Shown: piece after piece, positions 47,201 to 58,818 of the stretch
Layout: each line of letters begins with the position of its first letter
Position numbering within the stretch: position 1 is the first letter of the stretch
From: Allodiplogaster sudhausi
Taxonomy: Eukaryota; Nematoda; Chromadorea; Rhabditida; Diplogasteridae
NCBI GenBank assembly: GCA_945643635.1
Contig: CALZFC010000027.1
Location: 1,773,501-1,837,500 of the forward strand
Direction: 5' to 3'
Length of the DNA stretch: 64,000 nt
The notes under the pieces: generated by a model
Told to the model about the DNA's origin: nothing
Database searches by the model: none
Seen by the model: the letters and a program-made list of their open reading frames with translations, nothing else
Position numbers and translations under genes: made by a program

Positions 47201-50200
47201 TGCATGCATACATTCATATATCCGCGTGCGCAAGCAAAGTTTGTTTGCTCTCTTAACAAGCCTACGTGCTACATTTTACTTTATGTTCGCGTTTCGGTCG
47301 CGCTTATATGAAAACGTAACTAAATACATTCTCAAGAAAGAAGGTTGAGGAAACCTTGTACGACAAAGATTGGATACATCATTTGTGGCAGGTTATTTAT
47401 GTGGTATTTCCCAGTAATCCATAACTGACATTACGTCATGTCTACGAAAAGAGAACATGCTAACGACAAAAAGCTCTTCTAAAAGAAGTCCAGGCGTAAC
47501 ATTTATTTTTTGGTAACTGAACCAGATAAACATGCGTTAATGGAGAGGGATCTCCGAAAAAAGTCTAACATATCAAAATTTACCGCCACCCTTTGAACTT
47601 TCATGTGTTATTTTCGTGCCTATGCGACCTAACTGCGAAAGAGCTCATTTACGAGAATGAGAGTGGGTGGGGGGGGGATTGAAAGCGCGGCAATTCAAAC
47701 CAACATTAATTATTATTCAAGGTGCTTGTCCTCCTTGAATGAGGAGCGAATCAGATCAATCAATATATGTATATATATTTTTAGCCTCTTTTTTTACCCG
47801 TACCATATCGAATGACGTCGTTGTTGTTGTTGTTGTGTCGAGTACGCGGAAGAGCAGTCGACGGTGAGCAGGCCCGGCTGGTGCTGTTGTTGACTCGGCA
47901 TCGCCGGAGGCGCACTCGCTATCGTTGTCGCGGCTGTCGCGGCTGCTGCAGCTGCCGCAAGCAGAGAAAACATCTGTGAAAAGGAGATGTAGAAGTTGCG
48001 ATAAAGAAAATAACAGCACATATCTCGAGTGGTCCAAGACCATATCCAAAATGGTCCAAGGCCATATCCAGAGTGTTCCAAGACCATATCTAGAGTGGTC
48101 CAAAACCATATCTAGAGTGGTCCAAAACCATATCCAAACTGGTCCAAGACCATGTCCAGAGTCGTGGTGGTCACGTCCGTAATATTCACTATTTATCAAA
48201 CAATTATTATCATTCGGATGGCGCGTGAACCTGCGCGTCAAAGAGCGTCGTAGCTCCGCCCGGGTGCTGCAGCTGCGGCGAGGCGAGGCTTATGGAGGAG
48301 AGCGCCGCGCTTCCGGAGTGGGGCGAGGAGTCCACAGAAGAGAAGGCGCATGACGCGTCGCTAAGCGTCGACGCAGGCGTCGGGAAGAGACTGTGGAAAT
48401 TTGCATATTTTTTTAAAATAAATTTTCATATCTTTAAAATTTGCACATCTTTAAAATTTTGCATATCCTTAAAGGAGCACGAAACTCATAAAGTAATCTA
48501 TTTGAATTTCCCTGGTCATTACTGTATTAGCCTCACTTTATGTTCTCCAGCCTTGTGTCAGGCAAAAAAAGCGCGAATTTGAACAGATGCGAAGTTTTGC
48601 TCACTTAAATTTTTAAATAAATTTTACACGGCTCCAAGAACACGCTAGCCGAGTATTGAACTATGAATTCTATTTTTTCTTTTTCTTCTTTCAAATAGAC
48701 AAAAACCTCAATGGAGTCGCCGGGCTCAGCTGATACGCTGTGGACGCGGCGACGCCGTACGTCTGCGATGATGGCAGCGAGTAGAGGCTGAGGCAGGGCG
48801 ACGGGGCAGCGGACGCCGCGAAGCCATACGACGACGTGGACGCGGACGATGAGTGCTGCAGCAGCGGTGTCGGAGGGCAGGACTGCTGCTAATTATTATT
48901 ATTATTATTACAATAGTTATTCTTTTTTTATTTTAAACAGATTTTACCTTTTTAATGTTTTTGTAATCGAATTAATTAATTTAATTAAATAAGCAATTAA
49001 TAATAAAAAAATCTTTGTTAATTACCAGTTGGCTCGTGAGATCTGTGACGAAGAGATGCGACAACGACGATGGCTGAGGTGGTGGCACGAAAGAAGGAAA
49101 GTGTGACGAATCGGGCGGCGGTGGCAATAAATTTGGCGGCGGCGGGAGAAGGAGAGGGAGAGCGGAGGAGGTGGAGGTGGCCAGTGCGAGCAGATTTGAT
49201 GATGTAGAAGCGGAGAGAGCATCCACAAGTGGAGGACGTGCAAGAAGAAGCCCGGCCTGCTATTTATTTCCCTTATTATACTACTTTTTTTATTAATTTT
49301 TTTTCAATTTAATTTAATAGAAATTTAACCGCACGCTGTTCGCGCTATGAGAATTATTCACGACATCGATTAGGATATAGTCTATTTTTTGTTGTTATAA
49401 ATACATAAGAATAGACACTCACCGATCGCTGGTGTTGCGCGTAGAGATGTTGCAGAAGAAGCGCATTTGCGAGTTCTGTTGACGAGAAGCCACAGGCGGC
49501 AAAGCTGGACGAAGCAGACGTGGACGAGGAGACAGCCGCGCACGAGGGCGGCAGCTGGGAGAAAAGACTTTTTTTGAAATATATTTTCTTTCCCTCGTTT
49601 ATTTGACTGACTTTATTAAGAAAGTTCTAAAATATCAATATTATTATGCTACCTGATTGTGAGGGCGCTGTTCTTTACATGTGCTATTCGGACGGGTGAA
49701 AGACACGGCAGCGTCGTCGACGTTCTCTCTTCTGAACTCCTTGCCCTCTGGCTCCTTCAAGCCTCCTGAAAAGGCGAAGACTTTCACAGAAGGTACTACA
49801 TGCACGTTTCACGGCAGATATTCTTTGTTCTTTATTACAAAGAAAGAACCATATGAATTTGAGCATGTTTCAAGGCAAATATATTCGTTGTTTTTGATGA
49901 GAAATAGAGCGGCTGTAAAATGAGCCTGACCCTCTCGCTCGGCCCCTCCTCGCTCCTTCGTGTACCATTTCCACTCGGGGAAGGCGCGATGGTGCGCTTC
50001 TTTGACTTGCGCCGCCAGCTCGTGGTACTCTTGCTTCTTCTGAGAAATGGTTTCCTTTCTCTAGCGTTTTATTTTATGTCTAGTACTATCCATTGACTAG
50101 GACTATTAATATATTCTAGTATACTATAAATCAATTGATCCCCGTACGACCGATTGATTTTCTAGTATTTTTTGTGCTCTTGATTGGCTATTGGACTATC

Positions 50201-53200
50201 GATGATTCATTCTAGAAATGCATCTCGAAGAAGAAGAAGAAGAACCTCAACCGGCAGCTTGTACCACCATTCGCCGAGAATCTTGGAGACGGCGCGGTTG
50301 TCGCGACTAGGGAAGCGCGCGTGCACGAGCGGGCGATGCCTCTTCGAGAAGATCATGAAGGCGTTCATCGGCCGCCGGATGTGCTGCTCCTTTAAAAGAA
50401 CGTATACAACCTCTTATGCAACACTCTTTTTTAATGTACGTAATCTTTTTGATATATATTAATATATGAACTGACCTGCTTCTTTTAGACGATGTTGTTA
50501 CACTTTAGGAAATGTGCACATTTATTTATGGCGCCTTGTTTTTAATGTATATGTGACGTGATTTGCTTACTTTAGGCGATTTGTTATGCGTTTCTAAGAA
50601 ATTTTATTTATTTATTTACTTATTTATCTATCTACATCAGTTAAGAGTTTATAAAATTGAATTCAAACCTTTCGCATCATCTTGGAAGGCTCGGGCGAAG
50701 AAGAAGACATCATGAATGGTCGGTTGTCGTTCACTTCAACTGAAGCTGCTGCTACTGCGTCCGAGCCGGTGGAAGTCGCTTCTAAAAGTATCACTGAATT
50801 GAATTTATCACACTCATCCTCATCCTGACAACAATGAGTGATAACATCGGGAGGAAAGAGATAATTGCACAAATATTATGTTAAAATTACATATAATGCA
50901 CAATTTGCACCTCCTAAACGAGCAGATTCTTTTTTTTCTACAAACTATTTTTTTAATGAATAAGCGGAATGTACAAAACTAATGTAAAGTTCAAAAAGAA
51001 AAGATTGCTACCTGAAAACAGAGCATTATTAGACAAACCTATCTTTAAACTCTAGTTCAAACCAGAGTTTGACATACATACATACATATTGTTAGCACAA
51101 GAATATAGTTTAGATGAGAGGCCTTTTAAAAACTACAGTGCACAACAAATGCATAGGAATATGTTTTTCATTTCTATTGTCATGCGCGGCATGAGGATAT
51201 ATTTTCGTATATTTTGGTTCACACTCGAGTTCACCTTGGCTGGTCGCAGCGGCAGCTTCCGATTCTGCGGCCAATTGACGTAACCCTTCCCTCGTCGCAG
51301 CAACCTATAACAGGCGGATTCTTGTCATGAAAGTCGTCTTTTCTTGTCTTTTTTTTTCTTTCTATGAAATGCCTTTGAAATGTCGGTTTATGTCTCCCCG
51401 CCCACTACTGAAGATCGGAATAATGAAAGTGGCAAAAGATTTTGTGTACAATGAACGACCATTGACGACAGAGGAAGATGAAGAAGAAGAAGAATAAATC
51501 ATCCCAAAGCCCAATTAGACACTCTCAAACATCGGCGACATTTTAGCCTTATCTCATTCAAGACGAACACTTTGGGTGCGCATATCAGTACATTAAAAAG
51601 GCTTTCTTGAAAGAAAGGGCTTTCAGTCAGCAATTCATTGTAGTACCTATTTAATGAATATATGTAATGTAGTCACATGAGAATATATGGACGTGTGACT
51701 ACATTATACCGGCACCATCTAAAATATGCAAACTAACAAATTTCTGATCTTCCGTAGTGCCCGAATTTGCAGCTCGATGGTCGTCTGCTAGATCATTTTC
51801 TGAAAATTCGAGTGAAAATTATTTAGCATAAAATGTATGCATTCTATTTTTCTTTTTAGTACATATGTATATATATATATATATATTTACATTTTAAAAG
51901 ATAGTTGTATATAAATAACTTATAGCTTTGTTTGCTTTCGTAATGCATCTTATAAACTTGCTTTGTACCAAGAAAGATTAATGCACACATTCTAGACATG
52001 CGACAAAGTATAAATAGAAATCCGGTGCACGCAAGCACGAAGAATCTTTATGCATTCTTCTTGGTTCTGATCCCAGAGGACAAAGGATGAATAGTTCCAT
52101 AGTCTTCACAGGAATCCTACATATGCCAACATTGTTGACATATTTCAGTTGAATAAATCTTCGTACTTTATACTCTTGTAATATTATTCAGTGCACTCTG
52201 GCGATACCACGCAAATCTTTTGGATTTGGTCGAACCTGAAAGGCATCTTTTATGCCATTCTTCCATTCAAGAGGACCTTTTTTGTTCAACCTCATATAAC
52301 AGTTGTAAATTTTTTGTTCAACTTTTAACTCTTGTAAAAAAAAAAATTTTTTTTTCAACCTGCTTGTAAATTTTTCGTTTTCAACCTACAACTCTAGTAA
52401 ATTTTCTTGTACAAACAAAAAACTCTTGTAATTTTTTTTTGTTCAACCTATAACTACATACTACATGCATGAATTTTTTTTTTGTTCAAACAAAAACTCT
52501 TGTTTATATTTTTTTTTGTTTAATCTATAGCCAACTATATCAATTCCATTTTTTCTACAAACCTTACCTCGTTTTACTCCTGAGCCTCCTCCTGCACCTC
52601 CTCCTCCTCCGCTGCCTCCTCCGCCATCGTACATGCTGCTGCCGCCACTCGGTGCGCCAGGCGGCAGAGTCTCGCCGCCGCCGCCGCGTCGAGTGTATTC
52701 GTCGCTTGGGCGAGCGCGTAGACCGCCAGGTCCGCCGCCGCCGCCGCCGCCGCCAGCCTCGTCATCCGACTCGGATTCATACTCCATCTTGCGACAGCCA
52801 CCTAGATTAGAAAACAAAAAAAATTATAATAATAAATTCAAGAACCAAGAAAGTTAATGGTTTACCATATACATAAATTCTATACAAATTTAATGGCTAT
52901 TAAAACAATTTCCAGTACGAAGCTTCCGTTAAGAACATCGGAAAATTGCAGAGAGAGAGAGAGAGATCCGAGGAAAAAAACCTATTCTTTTATGTTCCCA
53001 TATGATCAAGTCTGGCCTAAAAGATCGAGTGGTCCCACTTTACGAAAGTCAGTATTTAGCCAGAAATTTGCATTTGTTTTATGGAATACGGTAGAAAACG
53101 TCTCTGTCGATGCACCCGGTGTATGCTCAAATCCAAGCAAAGAGTGCCAACGGGTGGGACCAAGAGGCTGTCTCTGCCCATCTTTCCCACTTAGCACCCC

Positions 53201-54533
53201 ATTTCCATCAAGGGATGAGAGATACATACGTTAGAGAAAAGCGAGACAATGAAAGATGTCGAGAGAGGTTAGATACGCACACGTTTCAAATTTGAAATTT
53301 TGTTGCGGAAGCTAAAAAAGGCTCATCCAGTTGGGAGTTTAGCACAGTTTGAAAAGTCATTTTATCAGATACGGCTTTCTTTCGTCGGATACTTCCTTTA
53401 AATAATAATTTTTTAACGTAATTTATTATCCAAATTAATTACTTCAATTAAATCAATAAATACAAACCTTCACCATCGTCGTCCTCTTCTTCCTCTTCGT
53501 CGTCATCGTCCTCCTCCGACTTACTCTCTTCGTACTCTTCCATCTTGACGGTGCTGCTGCTGGAGGCGGCGCCGCCGCCGCCGCCAGCCGTCCGCGAGTC
53601 TTCTCCACCACCGCCGATCGGAAGATGCGTGACCGGCGCCGCGTCCGCCCTCGTCATGGCGCCCAGGCCGACGGCGGCACGCATGATGCTCTCGAGCGTC
53701 TGCTGGACGTTGGCGCCGGGTGGCGCCGCGGCGAATTCGCCGCCGGCGCCAGAAGCCGAAGTGGTCGCCAGCGACAGGAGCCCACTCGTGTTCAGCATGA
53801 GCGGCAGGCGCAAGCCGCCGAGACCGGTGGCGGTACTCGTGGCAACTCGTAGCGCCGCTGGAATATCGATGCCGGCGCCGCCAGGATGATGTCCGTTGTT
53901 GTGAGAAGGTTGTTGCTGTTGTTGTTGCTGCTGCTGCTGTTGTAACTGTTGTAGTTGCTGCGCATGCTGTTGTTGGAGTAGCGGTAACAGATGATGATGG
54001 TGATGCGGCGCGACAGCGGCAGCCGCTTGCTGCTGCAGCTGCAGCAACTGCGACTGGAGCAGCTGAAAGTACAGTGAGATAGACAGTTTCAAAAATTCAC
54101 TTTTGAATTCGCGCCGTTTTGCCTGATTCAAAAGGCGAGATAGCATGAGACTTATTGTTTAGATTGACTAGATAAATTCAAATGGATTACTGTAGAGTAG
54201 AATTTTGTGCTCCTTTAAGAATTGCAGCTTTTGAGAAATGTCGCCATACATATGTATTATTATTGATTTATTTACTTTAAAAAAAATTAGCCCTAGTTGA
54301 TTTCGGTAAGAATTAGCAATTTGCTCTAACGTTAAACGCGTCAAGACCGGGCGCGGAGGCGGCCACTGAGGCCGCGGAGGCGCCCTCCGAAGAGAAATGC
54401 CGCGAGGTGGCGAGGAGCGAACCGGCGATCGATTTGGACGTCCCGAGCAGCGGATTCGTCGACGATGACGACGAAGCCATGTGGAACGAGCCGCCGCCGC
54501 CGCCGCCCGATGAAGAGGGATCGCGGAAGGCGC
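44255..54533 (-). CDS. cic: Capicua HMG-box transcriptional repressor
   Basis: Minus-strand exons: 54533-54331, 54062-53468, 52801-52568, about 51303-51238, about 50802-50674, 50389-50252, 50039-49931, 49765-49653, 49554-49423, 49259-49026, 48888-48707, 48390-48231, 47973-47798, about 46619-46480, about 46311-46200, about 46117-46040, 45674-45492, 45240-45015, 44677-44558, 44415-44255. The HMG box and C1 motif together identify Capicua, a nuclear repressor that binds TGAATGAA-type sites and is relieved by RTK/MAPK signalling. Between them lie Ser/Ala/Pro-rich exons. The N-terminal part has Gly, Gln, His and acidic runs ([20 protein letters not shown]). From 49765 to 47798 and from 45674 to the stop, phases agree exactly. 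The 52568/51303 junction and the frames at 46.6-46.2 kb are unresolved. The 5' end is incomplete. Confidence 0.85.
44558..45240 (-). other. C1 motif of Capicua, two exons
   Basis: Exon 45240-45015 ends with [20 protein letters not shown] and FFPS. Exon 44677-44558 continues [20 protein letters not shown] and [20 protein letters not shown]. The pattern (QLF..GFFPS, then a gap, FP, LKIREVRQKIM) is the C-terminal C1 region that Capicua needs together with the HMG box for DNA binding. Its presence rules out other HMG families. Confidence 0.88.
44850..44965. repeat. 32-bp tandem repeat in a cic intron
   Basis: Three to four imperfect copies of a unit built on GATTACGGTAGTTTCTAA lie in the intron between exons 45015 and 44677. 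Confidence 0.85.
45270..45400. repeat. TACTAGTGCAAAA repeats in a cic intron
   Basis: Three copies of TACTAGTGCAAAA, each followed by an ACAACTT-like stretch, lie in the intron between exons 45492 and 45240. Confidence 0.75.
48020..48175. repeat. About 21-bp tandem array in a cic intron
   Basis: Seven imperfect units built on CCATATCTAGAGTGGTCCAA fill this part of the intron between exons 48231 and 47973. On the minus strand a Trp/Leu/Asp-rich frame is open through the array but it is not needed by the model. Confidence 0.9.
49931..50389 (-). other. HMG box of Capicua, two exons
   Basis: Exon 50389-50252 encodes [20 protein letters not shown] and continues [20 protein letters not shown] then WWYKLP. 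Exon 50039-49931 encodes [20 protein letters not shown] then [10 protein letters not shown]. The join is phase 0. The [15 protein letters not shown] start, the [14 protein letters not shown] core and QVKEAHxxxxPxWKW are diagnostic of Capicua and differ from SOX or TCF boxes. Relative to human CIC the loop after WWY is shorter by about two residues. Confidence 0.96.
52290..52535. repeat. TTGTTCAACCT / AACTCTTGTAA tandem repeats in a cic intron
   Basis: About six imperfect units of 40-50 bp, each with a poly-T block, TTCAACCTA or TTCAAACAAA, and ACTCTTGTAA, lie in the intron between exons 52568 and 51303. Confidence 0.8.
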
Positions 54534-54539
54534 CTGGAA

Positions 54540-56200
54540 ATATAAATATAAATTTTAATTTTTTTTTTGCTAGTTATTATTATTTTTTTAAAGTTTCTTT
54601 TAAAAATAATATCTTCTAAGTTAAAAAAAACATAGAGAAAAAATATACATATTTTTTAATATGACGATTTATTAATTTCAGGAGAATCTATGAATCGCTA
54701 TCGACTTTGAGAGGCACAGCTAGTTACATACATATATGTTTAGAGGAAACTTCAGGCTAATCTGATTTGGGAAAAAATACAGTCCGAAATTAGAAAAAAA
54801 ATGCCAAGGTCCTACTAAAAAGAGGGCGTGCAATAAATCCGCGAATCACATGTTCGCTTCATTCAAGGTGTACGGTAATGAGGAAGTAAGAAGCACATGA
54901 CTCGCATAACAAGAGAATAAAGAGATTTTCTGCGACTGAGTCATAAAATACTACTTTTGCTCAATTGAAAAGGAATGAGAAGACCAAAGCAAGAAATGAC
55001 CGACGCAGCTTCAGAGAGAATGAGATAGAGACAAAGAGAGTTTAAAAAGAGAGAGTTAGAGAGAAGAGAGAGGGAGAGAGAGAGAGAAAGAGCGAGAGAG
55101 AGAGGGAGAGAGAGGGAAAGAAAGAGATCGTGTGAGACAGTAAGGGAGAGAGAGACAATTCGCATGAATTCAAGTGCAAAACTTCTTTGATCTTTTCGCA
55201 AGCGTATCTCATCAAAGATGTGTTGCAGAATGAGCATATTAAGTAAGCAGAAGGCTTACTCACAATGTTTCATAAAAGAACGCGAGTGTCTTTCTGAGAA
55301 TGAGAATATGTGCCTAAAAACTTTTGACAACAGTTTGCTCCTTCTACTTTGAACCCAATTGTTTGTTCGACAAGTTCGAACAATAATGTTTGTGAGCATA
55401 TTAAGTATGCGCATTAATCATTCTGAATTCAAGTGTAGAAGAGTTGGCTAATGTCCACATCAAGCGAGAGGCCATTTTTTTGTAAAAGGTTTGTAAAAGG
55501 TTGCGACAACAAGTTGTATGGAAGGAAGGTTCAAGATGTGTATGAAAAGATTCATTGTTGGGAAGGGTGGCTTCTGAAGAATTAAGTTGATACTACTTAC
55601 ATTAACATGAATGCAAGCGTGTGGATGGATATTATATATTAGATATTAAAAGATCAAAGATCACGGACAAGACAGGATAAACTACAATAGCTCCAATCTC
55701 TTTGTTTTGTTAATAGGGGGACATGAAAAGGGACATTTTTTTCCAATTTTTATGGAATCTAAAGTTTCTCAAGACTGGAACCACTACTGTATTCTGTAGT
55801 GAGTTCTGTGCAGAGGCTTGTTCGTTGTACCAATGCACAATTCACAACATTGCAAAGAAGAAGAAAAATGTGATGATCGTGAAAACAGTAGTTCGTTTGT
55901 GCATCATGCAAATTTAAAAGAGAATCAAAAACACAAATTCCAGCTTGGATATTCATGTAGTTGTGAAATAATGTGGGCTCTAAAGTATACTAAATCTCTT
56001 TCTCCTTTGCAGTTTAACTCTCACCTTTTCTATGTATCTCTCTTTCCTTCTCTCTCTCTGTCTTGTTCAACTTTTTCTTTTTTTTCTTTCTAGTTTCGTG
56101 CATTTTCTTTCTTCTGTACGTTTCAACTCCTTTTTACACATCTTGCGCTGGTACCGTATACCCGCATGGCGTGAAGCGATGAGAGAGCCAAAGAGAAAGG

Positions 56201-56233
<33 letters not shown>

Positions 56234-57310
56234 TGAGATAAAGAGAGCGCGAGAAAAAGAGAAAGAAGAAAATCATTATCATCAAGGAAATAAGGCGCAT
56301 GCATAGAGTATGAAAGGGGAAAGGGATTACGTGGGAACCAGTGTCCGCCGAGTGCGCCCACTCCAATTAAAAAAAACCAAGTTGTGTAATTGTTAAAAAT
56401 TATTTTTACAAAAATAAGTAAATAAAAATACTACACAGGAACCGGATGTAAAATGTAAACAATGACATAGAAATTAGGCAACGGTTCACTCCCTGTTTGC
56501 CTCTACAAATAATGTTAAACTTAAGGTAAGAGGTCTAGTATGTATTTAAAAAAAGAAGCAAAAACTAGAGCAAACTAAGGGCACGAGGTAAAATCGTGAG
56601 CTTTTATATATACGCTGAGAGAAACGTGGTGTCAAAAAATGTTTGGTAACAATCTAGCGACAAAGACAGCACAGCCTGACTAATGGGGAAAGCAGTGAGG
56701 ATAATTAGTAAAGGCAGATCAAAAATGGGAGATGAATGTTTCAAAGCTACTTCGTTTGTTGTAAGCCCACTGAGCTTTTGGCAGGTGAATGATGCGAGAG
56801 CAGAGAGAGAGAGAGAAGATAGCGAGAGAATCAGAGTGGGTGAGAGATAGAGAAGGATAGAGAAGAGGAGTAAGAGGGAGAAGAGGAGAGAGAAGGTGGG
56901 AAAGAAGAGGAGAGAGAAGAGGAGCGAAAGAGAGAAGAGAGAGAGAGAGGGAGAGAGAGAGAGAAGATGAGAGAGAAGTGTAGAGAAAGAGAGAAGAAGG
57001 GTCCATTCATGTTCACTTGCACTTTCACTAAATCCCTGGCGAATCCCTTTGAACCAAGCCTAGGCCAGAGATGTCATATGTCCGTATCTTTTTGAGTACA
57101 TCCGCAGATTAGTGTGACGTGGATCGTTCGTGTTCATCAACGAGCTTTTTTGTCGAAAGTTATATACCTAGATATGTATTCTTCTTTTTTTTAAAGTATT
57201 TTTTAACGTAATATTTTTTTTTTAAATAATAGCGATATTTTATTTATTTGTTTATATTTATTAATATAATTTTGATAATAATATTTTTTAAATTGTTGTT
57301 TTTTTAAAGA
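54540..57310. other. GA-rich stretch, possibly a 5' cic intron
   Basis: Plus-strand GA tracts occur at 55070-55130, 56195-56260 and 56800-56980. No exon with convincing splice sites was found. If the exon at 57937-57800 belongs to cic, this whole region is intron. Confidence 0.5.
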
Positions 57311-57316
57311 GATATA

Positions 57317-57755
57317 CCGTATTTTCTCTATTAGTACCCCCCCTTTATTAGAACCCCCCCTCTAATAGTACCCCCCTCTGATAAAGCTATTGAAAAATAG
57401 AACCCCTCCCTCTAGTAGAACCCCCCCTCCAATAGTGCCCCCCCCTAACACCCTAATATCTAAGCTCGAGACGTACCTCGAATGGATCCTGGAGGCATGG
57501 GATGCTCTCTCCAATGAACTGATTGCAAATTCATTCAAAATGTGTGGTAAAATGGATATTCCAGTGCTGATTCCTATGAATTCGAGCTATGATTCTTCTT
57601 TTTTTGAGAAGAAAATGTTGTTATCAAACTTTTACTGTCTCACATTGAAAAATAGTACCCCTCCCTTAAGTAGAACCCCTCCCTCTAATAGTGCCCCCCT
57701 CTCGCAAGGGTATTGAAAAATAGAACCCCCGGGGGTACTAATAGAGAAAATACGG
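57317..57755. mobile_element. Internally deleted Tigger/pogo-like DNA transposon
   Basis: Terminal inverted repeats begin CCGTATTTTCTCTATTAGTA and are followed by C-runs; the right end is the exact inverse, ending TACGG at 57755. TA dinucleotides flank both ends (57315-57316 and 57756-57757), as expected for Tc1/mariner/pogo insertions. The 439-bp body is rich in GTACCCCCC repeats. An internal frame reads YLEWILEAWDALSNELIANS then FKMCG, which looks like the C-terminal part of a pogo/Tigger (jerky-type) transposase, where W..(E)AW..(V)S...I..CF..CGI is typical. The catalytic domain is missing, so this is a non-autonomous derivative. Confidence 0.82.
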
Positions 57756-57799
57756 TAATAATAATAATAATATTAATATTAATAATTAAAATTTTTAAC

Positions 57800-57937
57800 G
57801 CGCCGCGCGTACGAACCGGATGGCGACGCGCCGACAGCGGAAGAGCCGGCCGCGGACGCTGAGGAAGCTTCGCCGGCGTGCACGGGCTTGGACTTGAGCG
57901 AGAGATGCCTGGAGCAGAAGCCGCGTCGTTGTGACTC
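57800..57937 (-). CDS. Candidate exon, possibly 5' part of cic
   Basis: On the minus strand a strong acceptor, TCGTTGCAG, precedes 138 bases that encode ESQRRGFCSRHLSLKSKPVH and then an Ala/Ser/Gly-rich tail ending SYARR, before a GTTAAA donor. It is 46 codons long, phase 0 at both ends. Composition matches the cic exons. It lies 3.3 kb upstream of the first exon of the cic model, and its phase does not directly fit exon 54533, so another exon would be needed between them. The plus strand is also open but lacks a good acceptor. Confidence 0.45.
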
Positions 57938-57939
57938 CT

Positions 57940-58780
57940 GCAACGAAATATCCGCCTTGTCTCGGGTGCGTGGTAGGGTTGGAATAGCTGTCGGGTGCTG
58001 GTGTACTTTCAAAATTAACGGATAAATAGCAATCTCGTTTTTCAAGACTCAAACGAAAGGTTCTGGAGAAGTGAACTCGACCAGAGTATCTCAATATGTT
58101 TTTTCTCTATTTTTCAAGACTCAAAAGACATAGGGAAGTGAACCCAACGGGCAATTTGCAGCCAAACAAGTTAGATCTGCACCAGGCGAGAAGCCCATTA
58201 AATGGAGGAGAAAAACGAAATGTACTATATGTTTGCATCGCCCAATGAAACACCTTTACGTGTATATGCATGTGCGTATAAGGAAATACATAGGCGTTCT
58301 CAATTATGTGTGCGGCTACGAAATGCGAATATCTGAATAAAAGGCGGTCGAGGCCGCGGACGCCCTCGTGAGAATGAGAGTGGTGGAAATATATGCATGT
58401 TTTATTCGCCCTCTTGCTCTCAAAGGCTTTTGCTGTTTCAGATTTTTTTGAATGCGGGGATGGTTTTTTTTTTTTTTGCCAAACGCCCATATGATCTGAA
58501 AGGATTCGGAAGTAGAAGAAAGCGTCAACAGATTGCAGCAGCCGCAGCAGCAGCTCAATTTTGTACTCTTTCTCGCACACGTCAAATGGGAGCGCAACGT
58601 GAACTGGCACGCATGGGGCAAGTCGGCCGTTCGGGCGTGAGAGTGAGAGAGAGAGAGAAAGATAGAAAGATAGAGAGAGAGAGAGTGAGAGAGGAAGAGA
58701 GCGAGAGAGAGAGAAGGATAGAGAGAGAAAGGGAAAGAGAGAGAGAAGGATAGAGAGAGAGAAAGGGAAAGAAAGTAAGA

Positions 58781-58818
<38 letters not shown>

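Noticed and set aside
53000..53240. Small Cys/Pro-containing frame in a cic intron
   Set aside because: No acceptor and donor of matching phase were found around it and both neighbouring exons already join in frame.
54350..54540. Plus-strand exon with an acidic [10 protein letters not shown] frame
   Set aside because: The minus strand has a strong TTTCCAG acceptor at its edge and joins the next cic exon in phase; the plus strand lacks a donor.
57390..57716. Host protein-coding gene on the plus strand
   Set aside because: The frame lies entirely inside the TA-flanked transposon and consists of C-run repeats plus a transposase remnant.
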